From positions 62,001 through 126,000 of the forward strand of contig JAXHMR010000018.1 of NCBI GenBank assembly GCA_034521225.1: a stretch of 64,000 bases of DNA, given 5' to 3'. Below, in pieces: positions 10,927-20,455 of the stretch (position 1 is its first letter; every line of letters starts with the position of its first letter). Origin of the DNA: Woeseia sp034521225. GTDB lineage: Bacteria > Pseudomonadota > Gammaproteobacteria > Steroidobacterales > Woeseiaceae. The position numbers and the translations under genes are program-made. Under the pieces are notes generated by a model. It saw only the letters and a program-made list of their open reading frames with translations, was not told the DNA's origin and ran no database searches.

Positions 10927-11115
10927 ATGTCCAACAAATCGATAGACACCAATCTGCCTGTTGACGGGTTCCGGAATGAAGCGACGCGTCAGCGTTGGGA
11001 TCTCTTTCATCGCGCAATTGCCCAGGCCAAGCGGTCCAACGTCGAAGCGCTGCAGGCAGAGCAGGATGCCGGCCACGAGGCAAGCAACTCTCCGTTGCGG
11101 TCCGTCGGAACCTGA
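10927..11115 (+). CDS. Small hypothetical protein
   Basis: About 62 residues from the ATG at 10927 (MSNKSIDTNLPVDGFRNEAT). The body is helical and charged (RQRWDLFHRAIAQAKRSNVE). The frame is also open from 10891. No domain recognised. The 270 bases upstream are AT-rich with no clear coding content and may hold its promoter. A real gene is plausible from the amphipathic composition only. Confidence 0.4.
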   Translation: MSNKSIDTNLPVDGFRNEATRQRWDLFHRAIAQAKRSNVEALQAEQDAGHEASNSPLRSVGT

Positions 11116-11181
11116 CGATTGCACGAATCCTGACCCTACGCTCCGGGCAATAATCTCATCAACTGAGGTAGACCGCTCGCA

Positions 11182-11448
11182 ATGGAAAAGAAAGCCGGCA
11201 TGGAATGCCTTCTGCAGTACCTCGATGATATCGAGGACGCGTTTTATGCAGCTGTGCATCTCGCTGAGCCGATCCGCCGGGCTACGTTAAACCTGTTGCT
11301 GCTTGTGACATCGATTCTGGTGCCGGTCGCCGGAGTCGTGCTCGCCCTGGTCCACTGGCCATTGGCCCTGGCAGCGGTGTCGCTGGTCACGGTGGGCTAC
11401 ATGTATCGCAGTGTTGTATCGCCTTCCTCTGTATTATCCCGCAGCTGA
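11182..11448 (+). CDS. Small hypothetical inner-membrane protein
   Basis: An 88-residue protein (MEKKAGMECLLQYLDDIEDA) with an acidic N-terminal helix followed by two membrane segments (about residues 36-56: LLLLVTSILVPVAGVVLALV; and 58-76: WPLALAAVSLVTVGYMY) and a short tail. I recall similar small proteins in other Gammaproteobacteria but know of no assigned function. It lies upstream of htpG with about 150 bases between. Confidence 0.6.
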   Translation: MEKKAGMECLLQYLDDIEDAFYAAVHLAEPIRRATLNLLLLVTSILVPVAGVVLALVHWPLALAAVSLVTVGYMYRSVVSPSSVLSRS

Positions 11449-11599
11449 TCCTCCGGCCGTATAGCTGCGCCTTCCACCACCAGCACTGGCGGGATCCCGG
11501 CCTCTGAAAAATGGCATTCGATTTCGGCACCATCCTGACAGTCGCACGGTTATCTGCGTGCGCATCTGATTTTGCCGAAAAACGCGGGAGCAGGCTGAG

Positions 11600-13483
11600 G
11601 TGAGCGAAGCAACCAGTCGAGAGACGCTGGGATTCCAGACAGAAGTACGGCAGCTTTTAAAGCTGATGATCCATTCGCTGTACAGCAACAAGGAAATTTT
11701 CCTTCGTGAGCTGATATCGAATGCATCGGATGCCGCTGACAAGCTGCGATTTGAGGCCCTAGAGCGGCCGGAGCTGCTTGAAGACGACAAGGAACTGGAA
11801 ATCCGGGTCGGCTTCGATACTGCCGCGAAAATCGTGACCGTATCGGACAATGGCATCGGCATGTCCCGCGACGAGCTGGTGCAGAACCTCGGTACGATCG
11901 CCAGGTCCGGCACCGCGGAATTCCTGCAGCAGATGACCGGCGACAAGCAGAAAGACGCCCGCCTGATTGGTCAGTTTGGAGTCGGCTTCTATTCGGCTTT
12001 TATTGTCGCCGACAAGGTGATCGTCGAGAGCCGCCGGGCCGGACACGATGCCGCGGACGCCGTCCGCTGGGAGTCCGACGGGCAGGGCGAGTTTACCGTT
12101 GAATCGATCGAGCGCAGCCGGCGCGGCACGACAATCACGCTGCACCTCAAGGATTCGGAAAAGGAGTTCGCCGATGCCTCGCGGCTCGAGCGGCTGATCC
12201 ACCGGTATTCAGACCACATCGGTTTCCCGGTACTGCTTACTGCCGCCGATGGTGAGGAGGCCAAGCCGGTCAATTCAGCGACGGCGCTCTGGACCCGGCC
12301 CCGCACCGATATCAGCGATGAGGAGTACCAAGAGTTCTACAAACACTTGTCGCACGACTTTGCTGACCCCTTGACCTGGAGCCACAACAAGGTGGAGGGC
12401 AAGCGCGAATACACAAGCCTGTTGTATATCCCATCCGTCGCACCCTTTGATCTATGGAATCGCGAGGCGCCGAAGGGCCTGAAGCTGTATGTGCAGCGTG
12501 TATTTATCATGGACGATGCGGAGCAGTTTCTTCCGCTGTACCTGCGTTTCGTCAAGGGTATCGTCGATTCGGCGGACCTGGAGCTGAACGTCTCTCGTGA
12601 ATTGCTGCAAAAGAATCCGCAACTGGAGGCCATAAAGAGCGCGCTTACAAAGCGCGTGCTGGACATGCTGAAAAAAATGGCGACGTCCAGGCCTGAGGAC
12701 TACCAGAAGTTCTGGAGCCAGTTCGGCCAGGTCATCAAGGAAGGCATTGTCGAGGATCACCGCAACCGGGAGAAGCTGGTCAAACTGCTGCGATTCTCGA
12801 CCACGTTTACGGAAACTGACTCCCAGGATCAGCCGCTCGCCGGCTATATCAGCCGGGCGAGCAAGGACCAGGACAAGATCTACTACGTGCTCGCCGAGAA
12901 CTACGCAACCGCGAAAGCGAGCCCGCACATCGAGAAGCTGCGCGACTCGGGGGTTGAAGTGCTGTTGCTGCACGACCGCATTGATCCATGGATGGTCGAT
13001 CATTTACCGGAATACGACGGCAAGTCTTTCCAGGATGTCGGACGCGGGCAATTGCCGCTTCCCGAGGGGGACGGAGCCATCACCCAGGATGCCGTCAATG
13101 ACGAGCACAAGCCGTTGCTCAAGAAGATCAGGAAGACCCTGAAAGAACGTGTCGACGCCGTCAACGTCAGCCAGCGCCTCGTCGATTCAGCTGCCTGCGT
13201 CGTCGCCTCGGAACAGGACTTGACCCCACAGCTGCGCCGCATGCTCGAAGCATCCGGGCAGACACTGCCCAACGCCAAGCCTGTGCTGGAGATCAACGTC
13301 AACCACCCGCTATTGAAGCGGCTTGCCGCCGAAGGTAACGATGCGCGGTTTTCGGTACTGTCGAATATCGTGCTCGATCATGCCCTGCTGGCAGAGGGGG
13401 CCCAACTTGACGATCCTGCCGCCTACGTACAGCGCATGAATCGGTTCCTGCTGGAGCTCGATGCGTCGAACGACGCTGCGTAA
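11600..13483 (+). CDS. htpG: Molecular chaperone HtpG (Hsp90)
   Basis: ATP-dependent cytosolic chaperone. The 627-residue length is usual. The N-terminal GHKL ATPase domain shows LRELISNASDAADKLRFEAL, VSDNGIGMSRDELVQNLGTI and GQFGVGFYSAFIVAD. The middle domain has VQRVFIMDDAEQFLPLYLRF and NVSRELLQKNPQLEAIK. The C-terminal dimerisation domain ends at 13483. The start is a GTG. It is intact over 1.9 kb, in contrast with the broken genes around it. No clear heat-shock promoter was identified. Confidence 0.95.
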   Translation: MSEATSRETLGFQTEVRQLLKLMIHSLYSNKEIFLRELISNASDAADKLRFEALERPELLEDDKELEIRVGFDTAAKIVTVSDNGIGMSRDELVQNLGTIARSGTAEFLQQMTGDKQKDARLIGQFGVGFYSAFIVADKVIVESRRAGHDAADAVRWESDGQGEFTVESIERSRRGTTITLHLKDSEKEFADASRLERLIHRYSDHIGFPVLLTAADGEEAKPVNSATALWTRPRTDISDEEYQEFYKHLSHDFADPLTWSHNKVEGKREYTSLLYIPSVAPFDLWNREAPKGLKLYVQRVFIMDDAEQFLPLYLRFVKGIVDSADLELNVSRELLQKNPQLEAIKSALTKRVLDMLKKMATSRPEDYQKFWSQFGQVIKEGIVEDHRNREKLVKLLRFSTTFTETDSQDQPLAGYISRASKDQDKIYYVLAENYATAKASPHIEKLRDSGVEVLLLHDRIDPWMVDHLPEYDGKSFQDVGRGQLPLPEGDGAITQDAVNDEHKPLLKKIRKTLKERVDAVNVSQRLVDSAACVVASEQDLTPQLRRMLEASGQTLPNAKPVLEINVNHPLLKRLAAEGNDARFSVLSNIVLDHALLAEGAQLDDPAAYVQRMNRFLLELDASNDAA

Positions 13484-13537
13484 GTTGTTCGCACGGTTTC
13501 GATCCGATCTCCTTTTGCCAATGGACCGCTTCCGCCG

Positions 13538-13613
13538 CACCGGTACCCCCTGCCGGGAGCCCTTTGAAGGAATGGCTCCCTTCGGTCCGCTTTATTTCCA
13601 TCAAAGGGCCCGT
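13538..13613 (+). repeat. Hairpin repeat element 1, copy B (right arm truncated)
   Basis: The left arm (13538-13572) and the invariant 23-nt loop (13573-13595) are present. The right arm stops after CATCAAAGGGCCCG and is followed directly by copy C, suggesting a deletion or recombination between tandem copies. Confidence 0.85.
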
Positions 13614-13617
13614 CCGC

Positions 13618-13708
13618 ACCGATACCCCCTGCGGGGAGGTCTTTGGGGGAATGGCTCCCTTCGGTCCGCTTTATTTCCCCCAAAGACCTCCCGACAGGGG
13701 TACCGGTG
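13618..13708 (+). repeat. Hairpin repeat element 1, copy C
   Basis: Arms 13618-13651 and 13675-13708 pair through AGGTCTTTGGGGGAA / TTCCCCCAAAGACCT around the invariant loop at 13652-13674. The arm sequence differs from copy A but on both sides at once, so pairing is kept. It is followed by a linker (13709-13758) also found after copy D. Confidence 0.88.
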
Positions 13709-13758
13709 CTCCTCTGAGGCGGCTGGATACTTCGGTTGGTGCCGCCGGCACGATCAGA

Positions 13759-13942
13759 GGATTATTCATGAAACGGCACGTAGATCGGGGCGGAGGTGTG
13801 CCCCGGGGAGGGCTTTTCAGGGCTGTGCCGGACAGGGACGTCCGGCACAGAGCGTACAGGGACGTATTCACAGCGTCCCTGAAAAGCCCTCCCCGGGGTG
13901 CGCCTTCGCCTACCACCGAAGCCAAACGTTCATGAATAATCC
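13759..13942. mobile_element. MITE-like palindromic element 2, copy 1
   Basis: A 184-bp element bounded by perfect 14-bp terminal inverted repeats GGATTATTCATGAA (13759-13772 and 13929-13942). Inside is a second long inverted repeat: 22-nt arms at 13801-13822 and 13877-13898 that begin CCCCGGGGAGGGC. At the centre is a small hairpin (GTGCCGGAC / GTCCGGCAC, 13825-13848). A block of about 97 bases is identical to copy 2 at 30195-30290. It has no transposase of its own, so if mobile it needs one in trans. Confidence 0.8.
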
Positions 13943-13995
13943 GGGCCGAAGCGGGGAAACCGCAGCCCGTTGGTTTTCTACCCGCAGGCTCCTAG
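13941..13995 (+). repeat. 53-56-bp repeat unit, copy 1
   Basis: Begins CCGGGCCGAAGCGGGGAAAC and ends TCTACCCGCAGGCTCCTAG. It shares both ends and spacing with units at 18484, 27831, 27939 and 36272. It directly abuts the right end of element 2. On the minus strand its first bases supply the TAG stop of the ABC transporter gene. Confidence 0.75.
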
Positions 13996-16262
13996 TTTCC
14001 GCGGTAATTGTTGCTCCGCATGTGCGGTACGACCAGCCATTTCTCGACCAGGCCGAAGAACAGTTCTGTCAGTATCGCGAGGCCTGCCGCCGGTATGGCA
14101 CCCTGCAGTATCAGGCCGGTGTCATTCAGTGCGAGGCCGGTCACGATGGGGTCGCCGAGGCCGCCGGCACCGATGAAGGCGGCGAGTGTCGCGGTGCCGA
14201 TGCAGATGATTGCCGCGGTGCGTATACCGGCTATGACGTGCGGCATTGCCAGGGGTAGCAGTACGTGGCGAAGTTCCTGTGTGCGTGTCATGGCCATTGC
14301 CGCGGCGACCAGTCGGTATCCCTTGGGGATCGCATGCATTGCGGTAATCGTGCTGCGGGCGATGGGTAACAGGGAATACAGGAACAGCGCGATGATGGCG
14401 GGCTTCTGCCCGACACCGAACAGCGGAATCATCAGCGCCAGCAGGGCGATTGACGGGATGGTCTGCATCAGGCCGGTGACATAAAGAAACGCATTAGACA
14501 GCCCACGGTGCCGGTACACCGTCACGGCAAGCCCTACACCGACCAGTATGGATAAAAGAAGAGCGGTTGCCGTCAGTTTCAGGTGCCGCTGGGTATTGCG
14601 CCACAACTGCGGCAGGAACGTTGGACCCCCGCTTCGCGTAGCGACAAGGCCTTCGTCATGGAGGAACCCTGATGCGACTTCGGCGATGCTGATCGACGGG
14701 TCGAGCGCTCGCAGGTTCATGTCTTGCATGCGCTTATTGTCGATCCGTCCGCTCAATGTCCCTAGTATTGCCGCGGCATCCAGCGGCAATGCGTCATGCG
14801 TCAGGAACGCGGCGAGATACTCCGGGAAATAGCCAAGATCGTCGTCGAGCAGCACGAGGCCGGTGCGCTGGATTTCGCCATCCGTCGAATACGAAGCGGT
14901 GGCGTCAAGCTGGCCCGACTCGAGGGCCTCGTAGGACAGGCTGTGTTCAATGCCGCGCACCGAGAGATTGAGGCCGTAGCGATCCCGCAGCCCCGGCCAG
15001 CCGTCCGGCCGGCTAAGAAATTCGTGGGGAAATGCAACTCGCAGTTCGGTATGGCCGCGCAGGTCGGATATGCGCGTCAGTCCTTCGCGCTTCGCAAGTT
15101 CGGGCGTTACGCCAATCGCATAGGTGTTATTGAAGCCGAGCGGATCGAGCAAAACGAGATTCCTGTCGCGAAGTGCTGTACGAATCTCATCAATGCCCGT
15201 TAGCTCGGGCTGGTTCAGGATCACTTCGGTGATCGTGCCGCTGTACTCGGGGTATACATCGATTGCGCGGTTGTAGAGGGCCTCGTAGCTGATTTTCGTG
15301 CCGTTGAGTCCCTGCCGCCGCTGTACGTCATAGCCATGTGACGCGAGCAGTTGTGCCGCGATTTCGGACAGGATGTAGTTTTCGGTGAAGTTCTTGCTGC
15401 CGACAACGATGGTGGTTGCCGCAGCATTGCTGAAAAAAAGTGCCGCGCAGACGCCGGCTATTAATTGGCGCCACATCGTCATCAGTCCCGTCAGTCCGGT
15501 ACACAAGTGTGCAACATAGTCATTGACCGGGTTGGCAATCACGTCTCCGACTGGCCCATGCTGTTGCACGCGACCGGAACGGATCACAACGATAAAGTCG
15601 GCAAGGTTGATCGCTTCCTGCGGGTCATGCGTGACCAGCACGGATGAAATCGGTTCGGCCGCCTGCAGTTCCAGGAACCGGTCATGGATACTGCTGCGGG
15701 TCATCGTGTCGAGGCCCGAGAACGGCTCATCCAGAAGCAGCAGTTCCGGCCGCAGCATCATGGCGCGACACAGGCCTGCCCGCTGCTGCTGACCGCCCGA
15801 CAGCTCATGCGGCCAGCGGCCCAGCACGTCCGCCGGCAGCTGCATCAGCTCGAGCAACTCCTGCAGGCGCTCTTCACTGGTGGCCGCGTCGCGCCCGTCG
15901 ATCCGCGCCGGTAACAGGATGTTTTCCCGGATGCGAAGGTGCGGGAATAGCGAAACATCCTGGATGGCGTAGCCAATTCGCTTGCGCAGCGGGCGCAACG
16001 CCCCGTAGTCGATGTCCGAGCCAAGCGTGCGCACGATGCCTGTGTCCGGACGCAGCAATCCGATTACGAGCTGGACAAGCGTCGATTTGCCGCTGCCGCT
16101 CTCGCCAAGCACCGCGGTGGTCTTGCGGAGCGGCAGGGCCAGGGACAGGTTATCCAGCGCGACGACATTGCCGCGCTTCAACGAAACACCAACGAATTCG
16201 GCGGCGGATGCGCCCGGCCCGGTCGATGTTGGCGTTGACGTACTATCTGATGGTTGAGGCAT
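13992..16262 (-). CDS. Osmoprotectant (glycine betaine/choline-type) ABC transporter: ATPase, substrate-binding and permease domains in one ORF
   Basis: One 756-residue frame covers a whole uptake system. Residues 1-265 are the ATPase (Walker A GESGSGKST; signature LSGGQQQRA; Walker B LLLLDEPFSGLD; VLVTHDPQEAI). Residues 270-540 are an OpuAC/OsmF-type binding protein with its own signal-like stretch (MWRQLIAGVCAALFFSNAAA, then VGSKNFTENYILSE). Residues 545-745 are a BPD_transp_1 permease (GLMQTIPSIALLALMIPLFG; FIGAGGLGDPIVTG). Permease plus binding-protein fusions are known; fusion of the ATPase as well is unusual. The join reads CTGACGGGACTGATGACGATG, where TGA/ATG overlap one frame away, so two overlapping genes merged by an indel is an alternative. 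Substrate inferred from family only. Confidence 0.8.
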   Translation of the reverse strand: MPQPSDSTSTPTSTGPGASAAEFVGVSLKRGNVVALDNLSLALPLRKTTAVLGESGSGKSTLVQLVIGLLRPDTGIVRTLGSDIDYGALRPLRKRIGYAIQDVSLFPHLRIRENILLPARIDGRDAATSEERLQELLELMQLPADVLGRWPHELSGGQQQRAGLCRAMMLRPELLLLDEPFSGLDTMTRSSIHDRFLELQAAEPISSVLVTHDPQEAINLADFIVVIRSGRVQQHGPVGDVIANPVNDYVAHLCTGLTGLMTMWRQLIAGVCAALFFSNAAATTIVVGSKNFTENYILSEIAAQLLASHGYDVQRRQGLNGTKISYEALYNRAIDVYPEYSGTITEVILNQPELTGIDEIRTALRDRNLVLLDPLGFNNTYAIGVTPELAKREGLTRISDLRGHTELRVAFPHEFLSRPDGWPGLRDRYGLNLSVRGIEHSLSYEALESGQLDATASYSTDGEIQRTGLVLLDDDLGYFPEYLAAFLTHDALPLDAAAILGTLSGRIDNKRMQDMNLRALDPSISIAEVASGFLHDEGLVATRSGGPTFLPQLWRNTQRHLKLTATALLLSILVGVGLAVTVYRHRGLSNAFLYVTGLMQTIPSIALLALMIPLFGVGQKPAIIALFLYSLLPIARSTITAMHAIPKGYRLVAAAMAMTRTQELRHVLLPLAMPHVIAGIRTAAIICIGTATLAAFIGAGGLGDPIVTGLALNDTGLILQGAIPAAGLAILTELFFGLVEKWLVVPHMRSNNYRGN

Positions 16263-16435
16263 GGTCCCCGCGTCCGAGCTTGTGATTTCCCTTCGACGCC
16301 CCGTGGCAAACGCACCGTCGCACTGCTATTGTTCAGCGTGGCGAGCTGACCAGCAACGAGGGCTGCTGGCAACACGGCCCGGCTTGCGCGCCGTATTTTA
16401 GGCGCCGGAATTTGACGATATCGGAATACCATCCC

Positions 16436-16843
16436 ATGAGTGACAAGATCCCGCCTGACGACGAGCTGCGTGCACGGCTCACGGCCGAACAGTATCAGGT
16501 TACGCAAAAAAAGGGCACGGAACGCGCCTTCAGCGGCGCGTATGTGGACAACAAGGACGACGGTACGTACCGGTGCGTCTGTTGCGGCACGCCATTGTTC
16601 AGTTCGGGGCACAAATACGATTCCGGCTCGGGCTGGCCGAGTTTCTGGCTGCCGCTTGCCGGCGACAACGTGCGTACGATAAAGGACATGAGCCATGGCA
16701 TGGTGCGCGTGGAAGTCGTCTGCAATCATTGCGGCGGGCACCTGGGCCATGTTTTTGATGACGGACCGGAGCCAAGCGGCCTTCGGTACTGCATCAACTC
16801 GGCGTCACTCGATTTCGAGCCGTCGTCGGGGACCGGTAACTGA
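16436..16843 (+). CDS. msrB: Peptide-methionine (R)-S-oxide reductase MsrB
   Basis: Reduces methionine-R-sulfoxide in proteins. From the ATG at 16436 (MSDKIPPDDELRARLTAEQY) it is 135 residues. Zinc ligands are in CVCC and CNHC, the substrate pocket in SGSGWPSFW, and the catalytic Cys in RYCINSASL. An in-frame TTG at 16412 is less likely. Divergent from the ABC transporter; the FKBP gene follows after 25 bases, so the two may be co-transcribed. Confidence 0.92.
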   Translation: MSDKIPPDDELRARLTAEQYQVTQKKGTERAFSGAYVDNKDDGTYRCVCCGTPLFSSGHKYDSGSGWPSFWLPLAGDNVRTIKDMSHGMVRVEVVCNHCGGHLGHVFDDGPEPSGLRYCINSASLDFEPSSGTGN

Positions 16844-16868
16844 CTACTCAACCAGAGGAATCCAACTC

Positions 16869-17387
16869 ATGAAACATATCCAGGCAGGACTTTGCATTGC
16901 TTTGCTGTTCGCGTTGGCTGGTTGTGGGCAGTCTGATGAGTCATCCACGGAGGAAGCCGTGACGGCTGATCCGGCGCCGGCGCCACAGGCAGCGGCGGCA
17001 ACGGAAATCGTTCCCGGCCTTATGAGCCGCACGTTGCGCGAGGGTGACGGTGAAACAGCGACCGCGGGCCAGACCGCCATCGTTCATTACACAGGTTGGC
17101 TGTACGATCCGCAGGCGCCCGACAACCGCGGCGAGAAGTTCGACAGCTCGGTCGACCGTGATCAGCATTTCCGCTTTGTCGTTGGTGCCGGCCAGGTTAT
17201 CCAGGGCTGGGACCAGGGTGTTGCTGGCATGCAGGTTGGCGAGAAGCGGGAACTGACGATCGCACCCGAACTGGCCTATGGCGAGCGCGGTGCCGGCACT
17301 GTGATACCGGCCGGTGCAACGCTGGTCTTCGAAGTGGAGCTCGCGGGCCTCAACGGCGAGTCAGGTAAGCCCGCATCGCCGCAGTGA
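16869..17387 (+). CDS. FKBP-type peptidyl-prolyl isomerase, lipoprotein
   Basis: Folding helper, probably anchored in the envelope. The ATG at 16869 follows AGAGGA by 9 bases. The signal peptide ends in a lipobox (LLFALAGC at residues 13-20), followed by a low-complexity Ala/Pro linker. The FKBP domain spans about residues 48-165 (TAIVHYTGWLYDPQAPDN; VGAGQVIQGWDQGVAGMQVG; YGERGAGTVIPAGATLVFEV). The aromatic active-site residues are present. Length 172, normal for this class. Confidence 0.9.
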   Translation: MKHIQAGLCIALLFALAGCGQSDESSTEEAVTADPAPAPQAAAATEIVPGLMSRTLREGDGETATAGQTAIVHYTGWLYDPQAPDNRGEKFDSSVDRDQHFRFVVGAGQVIQGWDQGVAGMQVGEKRELTIAPELAYGERGAGTVIPAGATLVFEVELAGLNGESGKPASPQ

Positions 17388-17397
17388 AACAATTGGG

Positions 17398-18378
17398 CTA
17401 GAACTGCGGCCGCAGCAGGTCGCGTGCCTGGCTGATCCAGTTCTCGCGTTGAATGCGGCCACTGAATCCTCGCAGTCGAGCGGCAATTCGCGCGATATCA
17501 TTAGCCGTTAGATTGGCGATCTGCCGATAACTGGAGTAGCCCAGGTCGTTCAGCGTTTGCTCAATCGCGGGTCCGATGCCCTTGATACGTTGCAGGTCAT
17601 CGCGCGGTGCTTCCGCCTCGTTGTCAAACCGGAATGCTGTGCCGGGCATCGTGCCGACGTCGCCCGTGCCTGTTGTCTGGTCGACCAGTCCGGATGTGTC
17701 GTGCATTGACGTGTCGTCATACTGGTCGTTCGATGCCTCCAGACCTGCGGGCAACGGGATACGCTCCACCGGCTCGATCCGGGTCTCGTCAACGGCGTGC
17801 TGGCGCTCGAGTTCGGCAATGCGGCTCTCTGCTTTATCAAGTGCGGCCCGAAGCTCTCGTGCATCGTGATCGCGCACCCGGTAGCGTTCCACGAGCGGTG
17901 GTACGCGCTCGTACCAGTTCGCAAGCTCACGCTTCAGACGCGCGATCTTCTCATCCCTGTCCTTGAGTCTCGCAGCCACCGTCTGCTGCCGGACGACGCG
18001 TGTTGCGACATCGGTTTTCAGACGCGCCTGTTCCGACGTCACAAGTTCCAGGTTGCTGCGAATATCTTTAAGCTGCCGTTGTAATTCATCGCGCCGTTCG
18101 AACGCCTCGCGCAAATTGTCCGACAACTCCCGAGCACGCTTTCTTAAATCGTTGTTGGATGCGCGGTACTGGTTGATTTGCTGCATGAGGCTGTTGCCTC
18201 GTTCCGCCAGCCTTTCATTTTCCGTCTGTTGCGCGTCCATTTGCTGCTGCCAGCCAACATTGACTGCCTGTTTCTCCCTGCGGCAGTGCCTGCTGCGCAT
18301 CATCCAGCCGGCCAGCGCCGCGAGTATTGCAACCAGGACAAGCAGGCCAAGGTCCGGGACGGACAGGTCGGGCATCAA
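17398..18378 (-). CDS. Membrane-anchored coiled-coil protein with C-terminal helix-hairpin-helix domain
   Basis: Function unknown. Residues 9-28 form one membrane segment (LGLLVLVAILAALAGWMM). Residues 35-200 are charged heptad-like coiled coil (ERLAERGNSLMQQINQYRAS ... ELERQHAVDETRIEP). The C-terminal 60 residues match an HHH/DUF4332-like fold (DLQRIKGIGPAIEQTLNDLG; IANLTANDIARIAARL). Such domains bind DNA or other macromolecules. The gene is alone, convergent with the FKBP gene (10 bases apart) and divergent from the antiporter gene. Confidence 0.7.
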   Translation of the reverse strand: MMPDLSVPDLGLLVLVAILAALAGWMMRSRHCRREKQAVNVGWQQQMDAQQTENERLAERGNSLMQQINQYRASNNDLRKRARELSDNLREAFERRDELQRQLKDIRSNLELVTSEQARLKTDVATRVVRQQTVAARLKDRDEKIARLKRELANWYERVPPLVERYRVRDHDARELRAALDKAESRIAELERQHAVDETRIEPVERIPLPAGLEASNDQYDDTSMHDTSGLVDQTTGTGDVGTMPGTAFRFDNEAEAPRDDLQRIKGIGPAIEQTLNDLGYSSYRQIANLTANDIARIAARLRGFSGRIQRENWISQARDLLRPQF

Positions 18379-18483
18379 TGATTCCAGTGGGCACCTCGCA
18401 ACAGTACGGACGATGACTCACGTCACCGCAGCTCTGTACGGCCACAATACTATGACAACTCGTGCAGTTCAGGCTAGCCCGGG

Positions 18484-18539
18484 CCAGGAGCTTGCACGGT
18501 AGAAACGGACGAGGCGGGGATTTCCCACTTCGAGTCCGG
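18484..18539 (-). repeat. 53-56-bp repeat unit, copy 2
   Basis: A 56-bp unit, inverted relative to the copy at 36272 and matching it at about 49 of 56 positions (CCAGGAGCTTGCACGGTAGA ... CTTCGAGTCCGG). It lies between the divergent coiled-coil and antiporter genes, so it may sit within their promoters. Confidence 0.8.
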
Positions 18540-18635
18540 CACATTCCGGTGAGCTTGCGAGGTTGCATCATGATGAGTGCGGTATGATGCATCGCAATTC
18601 ATACACTCACGCCAGCAGAGCCGTGCGACTGAACC

Positions 18636-20451
18636 ATGGATGAGCACCAGATTGTCATCGCAATTGTGACGGTGGCCGGATTGGGCGTCGCGTCGCAATG
18701 GCTGGCATGGCGCTTCAAATTGCCGGCCATCGTATTGCTCGCGGCAACCGGCCTGGTCATGGGGCCGGGTCTCGGCCTGCTCAATCCCAGTGAGTCTTTT
18801 GGCGATTATCTGCGCCCGGTCATCAGCCTGTGCGTGGCGATCATCCTGTTTGAAGGCGGGCTAAGCCTGCAATTGTCGGAGCTGAAGAGCGCCGGCTCCG
18901 GTGTGCGGCGGCTGGTCTATATCGGCGGACCACTATCGTTACTCTTTTCGGCTTTGTGCGCGCACTACGTCGGCGGCCTCAGCTGGCCGGTGTCGCTGGT
19001 GTTTGGCGCCATCATGGTCGTTACCGGGCCGACAGTTATCATTCCGCTGCTGCGGCAAGCGGCACTGAACCGGCGTACCGCGTCTTTCCTGAAATGGGAG
19101 GGCATCGTCAATGATCCCATCGGCGCACTGCTTGCCGTTCTTGTCTTCCAGTTTCTCATCTACCAGGGCAGTGGCAGCGGTTGGCTGGAAGTACTGCAGG
19201 GTTTCGGTCTCGCCGTTGGCTGCGGCGTCCTGCTCGGCGGTCTCGGTGGCTGGGCGATCGCCCGGGCATTTCGCGAGTCCTGGGTCCCGGAATACCTGAA
19301 AAGTCCCGTGCTGCTCGGACTGGTACTCGTCATCTATGCGCTGTCCGACATAGTGCAGAAGGAAGCCGGACTGTTGTCGGTAACGATCATGGGCATCGTC
19401 GTCGGAAAACATGAACCTGCCGGGCATCGGCGACATGAAGCGTTTCAAGGAATACATAACGATCATGCTGGTGTCGGTCGTCTTCGTATCGCTGACCGCG
19501 GATCTCGACATTTCGTCGCTGGTTGATATCGGATGGCGGGGCGTTGCGCTGGTTGTCGCGGTCATGGTACTTGCCCGGCCCGCGGCCATCATGCTGGCAA
19601 CGATTCGTGCAAACATGCAGATCAATGAACGCATCCTTTTGAGCTGGATAGCACCGCGGGGCATTGTCGCCGCCGCCACCGCCGGCCTGATGGGACCGCG
19701 GCTCGTCGATGCGGGTTATGATGCCGGCGCGTTGCTGCCGCTGGTCTTCGCCATCATTTTTGCGACCGTTTTCTGCCACGGCCTGAGCATCAACTGGCTG
19801 GCTGATCGCCTGGGCCTGTCGTCGCGGCACCGGGACGGCGTGTTGATCGTTGGTGCCTCACCATGGACCGTTGCCCTTGCCGAAATTCTGCAAGACATGA
19901 AGATCAATGTGCTGCTCGCCGACTCTTCCTGGCACAACCTGCGTGATGCGCGGCTGGCCGGCATTCCCGTTTTTTACGGCGAGATCCTGTCCGAGTTTGC
20001 CGAGGAGTCTGTCGAACTCAACCATATTTCCACGGTACTTGCTGCAACCCGCAACGACGCGTACAACGCCCTGGTATGCACGGCGCTCGCGCCTGAGATT
20101 GGCCAGCGGAATGTACTGCAACTCCCCATGGGCGGCGGCGACGATGATGATGAGGATCCGAAAGCGCTCGCGCGACCGCGGCGGGGCGCCGTGGCGTTCC
20201 ACCACGATGCCGACTACGAATGCCTGTGGCGCAACCTGGTGCGCGGCTGGAAATTCGCCAGGACGCGCATTTCGGAAAGCTACAGTTATGAGAAACTCTG
20301 TGAGGACCGTGGCGACAGCGGCTTCGAGATACTGATTATGGATCCCGATGGAAAAGCGACGATAGCGGCAGCCGAGACACGCGACGCACCGGAGCCGGGC
20401 AGCACCATCGTCTGGTTCGCACCGGAAAAGGTAGCCAGGGAGTCAGAATAA
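18636..20451 (+). CDS. NhaP-type cation:proton antiporter with TrkA-N-like cytosolic domain; one frameshift
   Basis: Exchanges Na+ or K+ for H+ across the inner membrane. The N-terminal Na_H_Exchanger domain has many membrane segments and motifs typical of the NhaP/CPA1 group (GLVMGPGLGLL; LFEGGLSLQL; VVTGPTVIIPLL; KWEGIVNDPIGALLAVLVF). At 19407-19410 an AAAA run breaks the frame. The continuation (MNLPGIGDMKRFKEYITIML) carries on the same transmembrane domain, then a Rossmann-like domain (DGVLIVGASPWTVALAEIL). The restored length is about 604 residues. Ion specificity cannot be read from sequence. The hydrolase gene follows after 4 bases. Confidence 0.85.
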
Positions 20452-20455
20452 CGCC

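Noticed and set aside
13299..13935. Several small frames coding EIKRTEGSHS-like peptides
   Set aside because: They are translations of hairpin element 1; recurrence comes from the DNA repeat, and frames differ between copies.
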